NCBI GenBank assembly: GCA_013054445.1
Contig: JAAMPI010000918.1
Location: forward strand, 1-23,080
DNA length: 23,080 nt
DNA from: Cudoniella acicularis
Taxonomy: Eukaryota; Ascomycota; Leotiomycetes; Helotiales; Helotiaceae
Direction: 5' to 3'
Part shown: piece after piece, positions 7,677-17,900 of the stretch
How positions within the stretch are numbered: position 1 is the stretch's first letter
How the letters are laid out: each line of letters starts with the position of its first letter
Made by a program: the position numbers and the translations under genes
The notes under the pieces: generated by a model
The model's input: the letters and a program-made list of their open reading frames with translations, nothing else
Databases searched by the model: none
What the model was told of the DNA's origin: nothing

Positions 7677-10234
7677 CTCTCGCGCCTCACTCCTTGTTGG
7701 ACTGGATCCATGCTCTCACATCGCACTCGCTCGTACTCGCTGCATGAGTTAGTGTTAGCTCTGAATAGCTTCAACTTCATACTGTTGGATCCATTTGTTT
7801 TGTATTACTTCATCCGGACCCACTTCATGCTTTATACACTCGCTGTTTCTAGCCACCTCTCTACTTCCAGATCTCTGTATATTAGCTTGATATTCGCTCT
7901 GTAGCTAGGACAGCAATCACATCACTTTCTTAAAGATCTTTTGCCCTATTCTACTTCAAGACTCCTTCCTTTCCAGATTGGGGTATTGCAAGACGGACCT
8001 TGACCAGGGAGCATCACACGAAACCACAAAAATTGGTAATTCTACTCTCAAAATGGCAGCCTCTACCCCAAGAACTCCCTTTAGACTTCCCAAGATGACT
8101 AACATGTGTGATACCACTCACAGCCTTTGTCTCTCACACATAGCTTTAACTTGCACATCGCAACTTCTCAACTCATCATCCACATCTCTTCTCAACTAGT
8201 AATTCGCAGCGAATGAAATAGGAGTGAACGCTTCTGATTGGATGAATGTTGCTGTATGCTGTATTTTAAACTCTTTTTTATAGATATAAATCCCTCTAAC
8301 CATTCTGAAGTCTCCTCTTTTACTATCCCTGTGGACAGGGTCGATGGCCTCACCATCAATATTGAATGTATAATTGAGATATCTCTCGTGCCGCCTCTTT
8401 TAATCCTAAAACAGCGCTTATTACAGAATAGATTTCCTGAATTAATCAAGTAAAACTTGTGCAATTCCAAACTGTTCAATATACAGTTAAGTTTTTAAAT
8501 CTTTAGAATAGAGAGGGAGAAGTGCTGTCGAGAAATCAAGGCTTTTAAATATCTCTTCGCTCTTATTTTCTACTCATGAAACAAAACAATAACAATGACA
8601 TCCCTACCGCTTATAAGAGCTTCCTACTACATAGTACTCAAACTTATATCTAAGACCTAAAATCCAAACAAGAAAACCCTACCAAGACTTTTCACTATTA
8701 TAAACGATTGTCAGCCAACCAAATGATGTTTTCTTGATGTTATGATAGTCTATACATTCCCGAGAACAACAAGAAGAGAGATTGGATGGCTTATTTATAC
8801 GCTATTCGTACCTTCTTTCCTTCCTTCCCTTTAGTTTACCTCTATCTCTACCTCCACTTCTAGCTTCGGTACTTTCCACTATAAAATCTCACTTTGCGAG
8901 CTTCTCGAGCTTTTTTAACAAAGCGAAACAGATCCTAATAACAACTTCTTTACATGAGCACTTTCTCCTCTCTCAACCTCAGCTGTCTCCTTTACCCTTA
9001 AAAACATCACTGAGATCACTTCATTTATCGATGGCAGATCCCTAGGGCATAATAGCGTTTCGTAAATACACCTTGGATACATGCAATGATGTAAAGAAGT
9101 GCTGTCATTTGACTAGCTGTTACTATAACTCCTTACGCCATCATCTACTGTCTACCTTCCCTAAAAATTTAGAATAGAAACAAAAAGTCAAAAACTCATT
9201 CTAGAATATATACCAAAAGCATTCTCTTATTTAAGGAACAGGAAAAGAGAAGACTTAGAAATTAGTATCTGTTAAGAAGGAAAATTTTGCAAATCCCATG
9301 TGTGTCTTCACCCTTTCTACTGGGACAAGTAAGTGACAGTGTTTGCTTTCAGCGAGAAATGTATACCTTTTCCATAACTTTCCACTTGCTTCTTTTCTAC
9401 TTTATATACACTCTTCTTAACCTCTTTGAAATTCCGCTTCTGTTATATCTATTACTCTTATCTTCTCTCTTCTCCTTATCCTCTTCCCCAGGTGTAAAAA
9501 CCTCTCCCTTCTACCTCACTAAACAATATACAGCACCCAATAAATAACTAAAATCAAAGCCTCGCATGTCTTAGCCTCTTTTTCTCTTTTCACTAAATTT
9601 ACTCTTCTGTTGATGCTTTTGCAACCCAAAATCTTGAAGTTTCCCAAAAGAAATTTTTGATCATGTACTCGCTCTACAAAGTTGTAGATGATACCAAGCC
9701 ATATATACCGTTGGTATTGTCAAGTAAATGATTGCTGGCATTTTCCTCTCTCACTGCTGTCATCCACTTACTCCCGTCTACAAAACTCTAATGTATAACA
9801 ATAACTAAGACTCAACCCCCTGCCCCCCCTCCACCACCCTTTAAAAACCAGCGTTTGCGACTTTCTCTTAAAACTCTCTTCGTCCCCTCCGTAAGGAATT
9901 TGCTGAATTTAGGAGGGATTTTGATAGCTATCGGCGAAAAAATCGAGGATAGGAGGCGGAGCAAATATTTATACCCCTTCGCCACCTTAGCATCGACTAA
10001 AACACGGCTTGAGGAATCAAATGAGAAAGATGTTGCATGGAATTACTACCGCCCAAGTACGTATATGTAATATCGTAACAATCAATCCATTGAAAATTAA
10101 AAACCAAACCAAACCAGATCAGATATCACGCGCGCCAACACCAATCGCTATGCCTTGCTTGCTATACATTGAAAATGCCTTCCTTCCATCTAGACCCTTT
10201 CTCCATTTCCACACTTTCCCCAGTTCACTCAAGC
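7677..10234. other. Long pyrimidine-rich intergenic region with no supportable gene
   Basis: About 2.6 kb between the convergent ends of the Clr5-TPR gene and NEO1. The plus strand is rich in C/T runs (for example 8805-8870, 9380-9500 and 9810-9842), which create leucine/serine/phenylalanine-rich open frames without protein character. A short frame from the ATG at 8053 (MAASTPRTPFRLPKMTN and following) and another near 8330-8450 look slightly more protein-like, but neither can be linked to a family or to convincing splice sites. It must hold both 3' UTRs and could hold a non-coding transcript. Confidence 0.5.
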
Positions 10235-13200
10235 TTAGATAGCTTGCACTTTCCTATAACTCGGCGGCTTAACCGCTCGCCTGATCAGCTTCCCTGCATA
10301 CGGAGGAATGAGGGAGATAGCGCCGATAGCAGCGACACGCCAGACAAATCCCCTATTTCCCTATTAGTAACTCAATCTAAATAAAAAAAGAAGCAAGATG
10401 AAGAAATGAAGACATACCAGGTAACAATAAACTCCAAATCAAAGTACCTCCCTAAAAATGGTATAGAACCCAGATACAACAACAGAGTCCCGAGCAAGCT
10501 AAACACCATAACCGGATGCCACGTCGTAATTTCAAACGCCACCATGCACAACTCGTTCAGCACTAGGACTGTGAAGCTAACAGCAACCATCTTTGGACCA
10601 TCGATTTCGGTCAGGATTTGAGAAAGACCTTGAATCATGCCACCTTGGTAGATGGAGACGAAAACCCAGACGAAGAAGGTGCGGTAGGAGAGGGAGGCAC
10701 CCGTTGTAAGTTCCTTGTAGAGCTCCGGATACAGGTTTGCGAGTTTCTCGTCAACGTCTTTGTCGAGCACCAGGGAGAAAACGGGTGCCATGGTGTACAC
10801 GGTGGCATATCCGACCATCAGCCAATCTTTGTACAGACCATCCGGTTCGAATTTGATGGCTATGCTATACATGGTTTGGCAGACAGAGATGATGAGACCA
10901 CGATGGATAACGAATTGGGCGAGTTTGGCGCTGCGCTTGTAACTGTTGCGGCCATGCCAGACGAGAAGCTTCGTGAGATGGCAGAATTGGGTGATGGAGA
11001 AATCGGCGGCGAGGGATGCTTGTCTTCCTTCTTTGCCAACGATGCCGACGCCTACGTCAGCTGCTTGAATCATGGAGACGTCGTTGCCACCGTCACCAAT
11101 ACAGCAGATACGCTTTTGGGTATGTTCTCGGATAAGGAGTGCAACGTCGGCTTTCTGTGTTGGAGAGCAGCGACAAGCGACTACTGCTGGGAGCTTAACG
11201 GCAAGAGAGATAAATTCTGTGCGAAAATGGGTGAGCAGAAGCGACAAACTTTCACCATCTATTAACAGGCAGGAGTCGGTCTTGCTGCGAAGGAAATCCA
11301 GATGGTCTTGTGCATTGTCTTTCCGTTTCAGTTTGGCGATAGTATGGATATACTGCCCTCTTGCAACGAGCTTGGAACTGACTGCAACGCAGCGTGCAGT
11401 TTCGACTTTGTCACCAGTCAACATCCAAATCTTGATGCCGGCATTTCGTAGCAATTCAAGGGATGGCTTGACATCCTTCTGTAATTTATCCTCGACACCA
11501 GTCACGCCTAGAAGTTCGAGATCACGTTCGAGATAATGTGATACAACTCTTGCCATACCAGCATCCCGGTTGTTGATCGCAATAGATGCCTCTTTGTAAT
11601 GCGTGGAGAACTCTTTGTATTGCTGGACCGACATCTTCTTTCGTCCTACAACGAGAGTTCGGAGGCCCTCACGTGCCATGTTGGCAGTTTCTTCATCCAG
11701 CCAATCATTGGCAGCTACAATCGAGGACATGACTGTGTCAGCCCCCTTTTGATAGAACCAGATTTCGCCAGCGTCGACATTGGCCACTGATGACGATTCA
11801 GACCCATCCAAAAACTGGACAATGATTCCCATTCTCTTGCCATCAGAGGTAAATGGGAATATCTCTAGAATTCGGGCCCGAACAACGGGACGGCCAGTGT
11901 CGACAGATTGGAGAAGCATTCCCTTGCGATCGCGATGAATTAATCGGAGGCCGACAGCCTCGGTCCATTTCACAATCGCAATTTCGTCAGGCGAAGATGC
12001 TTGATAAGAAGTAATGGTCTTTCCATTTTCTTCCTCAATTGTTGGGGTAACGTTGTGGCAAATTGCCAAGGCCAGGACAACATCACGAACACGTGACCCG
12101 ATTTCTCTTCTTGTTCGAGTTGCTGTTGCAGTTGTGGATGCGAGAAAGGTTGATGAGGGGGTAATCAGTATCGAAGGCTGATTTGGATCTGAAGGTGCTG
12201 GGACTGAGAATCCTTGCTTGATGTATGAAGCAACTTCATCCATCGCCTCGTTCGCATAGGAGACTGTTCCGACGTGGATTTTCTTCATTTCCATTTCGTT
12301 CTGAGTTAGAGTGCCGGTTTTGTCGCTGAGGAGATATTCGATTCGACCAAGGTCCTCGGGGATCGTGCTCGTCCTCACCACTGCACCTTCAATTCCATGA
12401 TCTCGTTGGATGAACCAGGAATAAACGGTTTTGCCCATATCCAGGTTGACCCTGAGACTGATGGGGACAATTGTGGAGAAAAGCACCAAAAATCGCATGA
12501 TTTTAACATACCACTTTATACCCTCGACGTGCTCAAAACCTTCTAGTGCTACAAGAACGATAGAGAGGGTGAGAGTAAGAGCGCATAGAATTTTGGTGAG
12601 GGAATTGATCTCGTATTCAAGGAGACCGGTCTTGGAACGAGATTGGGATGTTGAGAGTGCTGAGCGGGTTTGAGATCCAGTGTATACAACGACAGCAAGA
12701 GTTGTCGCATTCGAGGCGAGGATAGTATTCGCCCAGGCCGTGTTGTCGATGGTCAATGGCGCGGATTCTGCACCGCTACCTATGGCGGCTTCCTCGTCCA
12801 CAGGTGTTTTTGGAACATGAGGATCATAACCCTTACTTTTCGGGAGCAATTCTACTGTGCCAATGAATTCGTTCACTTTCTTATCAGGCTTCCCAGCGAT
12901 GACCCGAAGTCTTACAAACTCGGATGGCTCAAGCATTTGTGTTAATGGCGATCCGAGTCGCAGTTTCCAATCCGTCTCTCCATCAAGCTGATCCGTTCGG
13001 ATGAAAGTCTCGCCAACACCACCGGCATCGGCTGAAGGGGTGTTGCCAAGTTTTGACGTAGACTCGTGCTCTTCAGCAACTGTTTCTGCAGACTGATCGA
13101 TAGGCGGGTCAGAAACAGGATCAACTAATAATGATTCACTAGCCGGATCTGCTTGTTCGGGTATCGCTGAGACCATTTCATTCGTGAAGCTCTTCAGGAT

Positions 13201-14307
13201 GACAACGTCGGCAGGCACTCGTTGGTCCTTCCCCAATTTCAAGACATCTCCAACCTTCAGATCTCGTGATTTCTTAACCACTTCGCGGACGACAGTTGTT
13301 GGCTGGTGCGGCTGCAGTCCAGAACTCTCCGCGCGGTCCTCTTCTTCCTGGATATCTGATAGCCTGTCTGGGACTACCAGCGCCTTGCGTTTCGATTTCC
13401 CTTTGACAGCTTGTGATTTCAATTTCTTTTTCGTGTGATATCGTTCCGCATTGCCCACTGGTGGCTTTTCAAATGACAAGACCGTATAACCCTCTGAATT
13501 GGCTTCGTTATCCCTTCGCCTGCGATCAATATCATCATATGCCTCCTTTCCCAGTGTAATCGCTAAAACACATGCTAGTGGTACAATATAAGTTGATAGG
13601 TATCCTATCCGTAACGCTGGAATGGCCTGAGAGAGAGCAACGAGCAAAAAGTACATGTTGAAAAAGAAAGAGAATTCGTTATACAATGTCCGCGGTAAAA
13701 AGCTGATTGGGGTATATTTTGCGTTAGAGACAGCATTGGGAGGAAATCGAGTGGCCTGGGAGGTGCCAACCGACACGGTTCTAGAGGATGCCGGGTCATG
13801 TTCCTCTTCCAAGTTATCTGCATCGACCGGTGGAGCCTGTGAGCCAGCATTCGACATAAAATTCGGTAAGCGTAGATGTGCCCCTAGATTCGTAGTCACC
13901 TTGTTGAAAGCATCGAGACTAGATGACCGCCGGCGGTGTCCTTGTAGGAGCGGCGCATCATCTTCTGCGCTGTTGAAACTTCCCGCCGAATTTCGATTTG
14001 ATCCCTCTTCCGGGTCGTCGTTCAAAAGGCCGTGTAAATCTTCATTGTCCGTGTCCCTCCTCCGCCCCAGGTCACCATAACCTCTATTCCTGTTCGCCAG
14101 ACTTCGCAGACCACCCATACGCAAGTTCCTCAGCGGTATGTGTCCCGCCCGGCGTTCTTCTCGAGGCTTTCGGTCTTTCCGCGAAGAGCTGGGCGGAGTG
14201 GAGGTGGTGATGGGATCGAGCTCCTGTATGTCCAGATCAAGGTCGGAATCCGAGTCGTCGGCAGGAGATTCGGGGGCATCTGGTTGATGAAGAGGTCTCG
14301 AAGACAT
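10235..14307 (-). CDS. NEO1: P4-type phospholipid-translocating ATPase, NEO1 family (two exons, 1335 aa)
   Basis: Exons 14307-10418 and 10352-10235 total 4008 nt, 1336 codons including TAA. This is a flippase that moves aminophospholipid, chiefly phosphatidylethanolamine, to the cytosolic leaflet of Golgi/endosomal membranes; yeast Neo1 works without a Cdc50 subunit. Residues 1 to about 205 are a charged, disordered N-terminus. Then follow TM1-2, the actuator loop DGET at 442-445, TM3-4 with the P4-typical PISL at 615-618, the phosphorylation motif DKTGTLT at 662-668, KGADTVM in the nucleotide domain, MLTGDKVETA at 962, GDGGND at 1071-1076, and six C-terminal helices. PISL, where ion-pumping P-type ATPases carry PEGL, separates it from those pumps. 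It is somewhat longer than the yeast protein, mainly N-terminally. All catalytic residues are present. An out-of-frame ATG at 14386 would precede the start if the leader is long. SEC16 diverges 658 bp away. Confidence 0.95.
10353..10417 (-). other. C-terminal intron of NEO1 (65 nt, GT-AG)
   Basis: On the minus strand: donor GTATGT after ACC TG, branch-like TTACTAAT near 10370-10363, acceptor AAATAG. Splicing gives ...FIVTW-GFVWRVAAIGAISLIPPYAG and a basic tail ending SYRKVQAI, matching the end expected for NEO1 proteins. Without splicing the frame ends in an unrelated aromatic tail at 10372. Confidence 0.93.
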
Positions 14308-14965
14308 GCCTCATTGATGCGGTGGGGAGAATGGGAGAAGATGCGGAGGAATCGAGGGAGGAGGATGATATTAAGAGCTTGCGCATGCAATGCAGCGCGG
14401 TATCAGTAGTCTGTCGTCGCTCGTTATGCTGCCGCCTTGCCTTGCCTTTGTCTCAGCCACGGAAGTCGACGACACGCGGTTGTTCGCAGAATTCCAGATA
14501 TGCCAGGGTTCCGCCGTTGCCGTTGCGTGATGTCGCCCCGTGAAGCCTGAAAGGTGTCTTTGTCGGCTCCCGTAGCGCAAGCTGGCCTCAACCGGCTAAC
14601 TTGCGCCCGCGTCTTCCAGGCTGCTCAGGCGTCGAGAAAGTGGAAGTCAGAAAGCCACCTACCCCAGCAACCTCCTGTCTTTGATTTTCCTCCTCCAGAA
14701 ATCCTCCCATCTGCTATTCCCCGTCTCTGCGACGACGACCTCTGCATCCTCTCTGCTGTAGCTGTAGCATGGCTCTGGTTGTCAACCTCTTTTACTTAAT
14801 TTGATTGGTGCTTTAGCGGGTACTGTTGTATAAGTATGTTGTGCTGTGTTCTGTCCCATCTGCTAACTCCGAGAGCTGTTGATCTGGACCGAGAGGGAGC
14901 GAGGTGGACCATTTTGCTGACTGCGCCCAGTATTCCATTCTTTCCTTACGATAACCAGCCTCAAG
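14308..14965. promoter_or_regulatory. Shared divergent promoter region of NEO1 and SEC16
   Basis: The 658-bp gap separates the two start codons, so promoters and leaders of both genes must fit here unless they reach into the coding regions. No canonical TATA box is obvious near either start. On the SEC16 side there is a 12-codon uORF at 14769-14804 (MALVVNLFYLI, then TGA) and a probable 5'-UTR intron at 14834-14930. Co-regulation of the pair is inference. Confidence 0.6.
14834..14930 (+). other. Probable 5'-UTR intron of SEC16
   Basis: Donor GTATGT at 14834, branch CTGAC at 14917-14921, acceptor CCCAG ending at 14930 (97 nt). A shorter variant uses CTAAC at 14863-14867 with an AG at 14873 or 14875. 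Either removes the ATG at 14836, which otherwise opens a 117-codon frame overlapping the SEC16 start out of frame (14836-15189). No other ATG then remains before 14966. Confidence 0.5.
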
Positions 14966-17900
14966 ATGCCATCCGAGTCCTTGACAGCATCCTGGAATCC
15001 GGCCTTGATGCCAAACTCTTCCGAAGACACAATCGTGACGAAATCGATGCAATCGTCACAAGCAAATACATCACCATCGCCGGAACCCGTTCCCGAGACC
15101 TCGAATCCAGAACCAGACGCGCAATCATCAGAACCACACATCGAAGAAGCCGCAACTTCAAATGGGGCGGTTGTCGAGTCTGCGATTGAGTCGATGCAGG
15201 AAGAGCCTCATCGGGAGTTGGATAACCTACGTAATGCGCTCACAACCTCGTTATCAAGCCCTGGTGGAGTCGAGTTGGAGGAAAGTCCATCGCACAATGG
15301 TATCGCACACGAGGACCATGTCACCAAAGATGTAGCAGACTTTCCCTCTGAAGGCCCTACAAACGGAAACAAGCATCTGAGTACAATGTCTTTCGCGAGG
15401 ACCGTGTCCGACGAGGTGAACTGGGGCGAGGATGATGAGGTTGATCCAGAGTGGAACATATCAAGGACAGATACAGACCCCTTTAAACTAATGGCCAAGA
15501 CCGACCGGACCAACTCCTTTCCAGTTGTACCACCCGCTCACTCAACGGGGCTTCATCATAACGAATTAGAGCTACCCCATAGCCAGGTCGAAGAGATCAT
15601 GAATGAAGTCGAGCATGAATCCAGGGATCTATTTGCAAACGAAGAGGATGAAGGAGAGGCGGACTTTTTCAGTCAACAGGCTGCTCCAGATGCTCCGGAT
15701 GGCTTTCTAGATGACGAGACCGACACGAACGCTGCAAACCTCAATGAACATTTCGGACAATCATCCGGGGGTGACTCAAGGCCAGAGCAAGATTTCGAAT
15801 CTCAGGCCCACTATGAGGAAGGTCTACATCTTATCCAGCACAACCATGGAAATGAGGATGGGGATGACTTTTTCGCACAGGTTAGCAAATCTGAAGAGCC
15901 TATCGGGGATTCCTGGGAACCACAGTCCCTGGAGAGGAAATCAACGATGCAGGCTATGAAGGATTCTATTCAACATCAATCTCATTATCAAACCCATGAT
16001 GATATTGCAGAAGAAGACTCGGATGTGGACGACCAGGTGGGAAAATCCCAAAGCTCGGTGGACCATCCCGCTGGAGATGGTAATGCTGTACCGACCAGCA
16101 CTCTCTCGTCGCAAAATTTGGGCGAACGCGAGGCCCCGCTTGACAATCAGGCAGAAGCTCCAGAAGCTTTAGCAACGGATCCTAGTGAAGCCGACCTTGC
16201 AGCGAAATGGAAAGCCGCGTTGGGTGACGAGTTCTTGGATAATGACGATGAACTTTTAGAGGACGATGAGGAAACTACAGAAAACAGTACTGCTTTAGAT
16301 CCAGCAGCTTTATTTGGGAGTGATGATGAGGGGTTCCTCGAGGATACAGAGGGTCAAGCACCTCCTGCAAATGCGTCTACCCAGAGCATGTCGAATGGTC
16401 ACGTGATGGAATCTCCCGGAGCTAGCCAGACAAATCAACCTGGTAGCAGCAGCAACAGTCGATATCTTCCAGCTGGCGTCAATGTTGTGGCACCTCCTGA
16501 GACGAAGAATTACGCTCCAACGGCGCCTCTATTGACAGATCTTTCCAGACCAGCCACCACTGGGGCGGCTCCCTCACCATACATGGCAACCGGAATTTCC
16601 AATTTCGCTCCACCTCAACCCGAAAGGCCAAACATGCCCAAGGCTCAAAGCTTTGCTGATAAATCTAAAGGGGGCTATGCATCACCGTACGATTTGCCAA
16701 TGGAGGTTGTGAAGCCTCGAAAACGAGCGAGCTTGCAACATGTGAATCGTGGAAATGCTTCACCTGCGGCTGTACCTCCTCCTCGCAGTACCAGCATATA
16801 TGCCCATCCAGCTCCACCGGGCTCAGCATCAAGCATGTCCCCGCCTACCAGTAGCCACGGCGCTCAGCAGAGCCAACCTCATCCATCTCCTATTACCTCC
16901 ACTGCCCAACCTCCAAAGCCAACATCGCAACCTGCCCACGGTTTCTTCGAGGAACTACCAATGACACATAGACCTAAACCGGCGACTAGACATTCCGGTA
17001 GCTTTGGACCCCAATCCCCACAATCTCCATATGGAGCACCACCACCTATGGGTGCTCCCCAATTTCCTCCCCCCGCTGGGCACACTCCGTACGCACTCTC
17101 AGTTCAACAACAGCCAGCTCAGTCATCGATCCCCCAAACTAGTTTGGTCGCTCCTGAAAGAGTCAGCCCGTATGCTTCGCTCCCTTCAGGTCATGTACCA
17201 CCCCCTGCTATAGCCTCAAGATATTCTCCAGCTCCACCACAACTTCATAGTCACACAGCTCCTCCCCCAGTCTCCCAATCTAGGTACTCCCCCGCACCTC
17301 CCACACTTCCACAACAGCAGTCATATAACTCCCCTCCAACGGGCTCCCAACCTCAAATGCTTGCTCATCAACCTCGGACATCTAGCCCTCTGGCACATTT
17401 TGAAAGGACCCAAGATCAAAGGTCTTACAGCGCGGACAACTCAAACTTTGACCGCAGGAGTAGCAATTCAGGATATGAATCTAGCCTTCGAACAAGCCAC
17501 CTTCCCCCAACTACTGAGGTCGATGAGACGGAACAACCTTCCTCTCCGACTAGAAACTATGGAGATCTCCAGATGCAAAATCCTCGCCAACCAATGTCCC
17601 AACTTCCGAACGCTATGCGTCCCGTCACTCGAACCCCACCTCCGCCACAGAATCTCGGGTCGAGGATGACCATGTCACCACCAAAACGTGCTCCATCAAA
17701 TTATCTACCTCAACAGTTCTCAGTTAGCTCTCAACCTGGTCCAGAATTTGTACCACCGAAACGGTCCCATACCCAGTCCCCTGGAACAGCTTTCACTGGT
17801 CCCAGACTGGAAATGACAAACTCTGTCCCGTATCCAAGACCCGCATCGGTGGAGGTTCCGACATCGCCAAGAGCATATATCCCAATGGCTCCAGCTTCGA

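Noticed and set aside
8782..9547. Open frames of 86-87 codons read as hydrophobic proteins
   Set aside because: They are translations of C/T runs, Leu/Ser/Phe-rich, without a domain, splice support or alternative start evidence.
10618..11265. 215-codon plus-strand open frame
   Set aside because: It lies wholly antisense to the conserved catalytic part of NEO1, whose motifs are intact; it is a shadow.
14836..15189. 117-codon frame as a separate gene
   Set aside because: It overlaps SEC16 out of frame, has no recognisable domain, and its ATG sits within a likely intron donor; treated as an upstream frame only.
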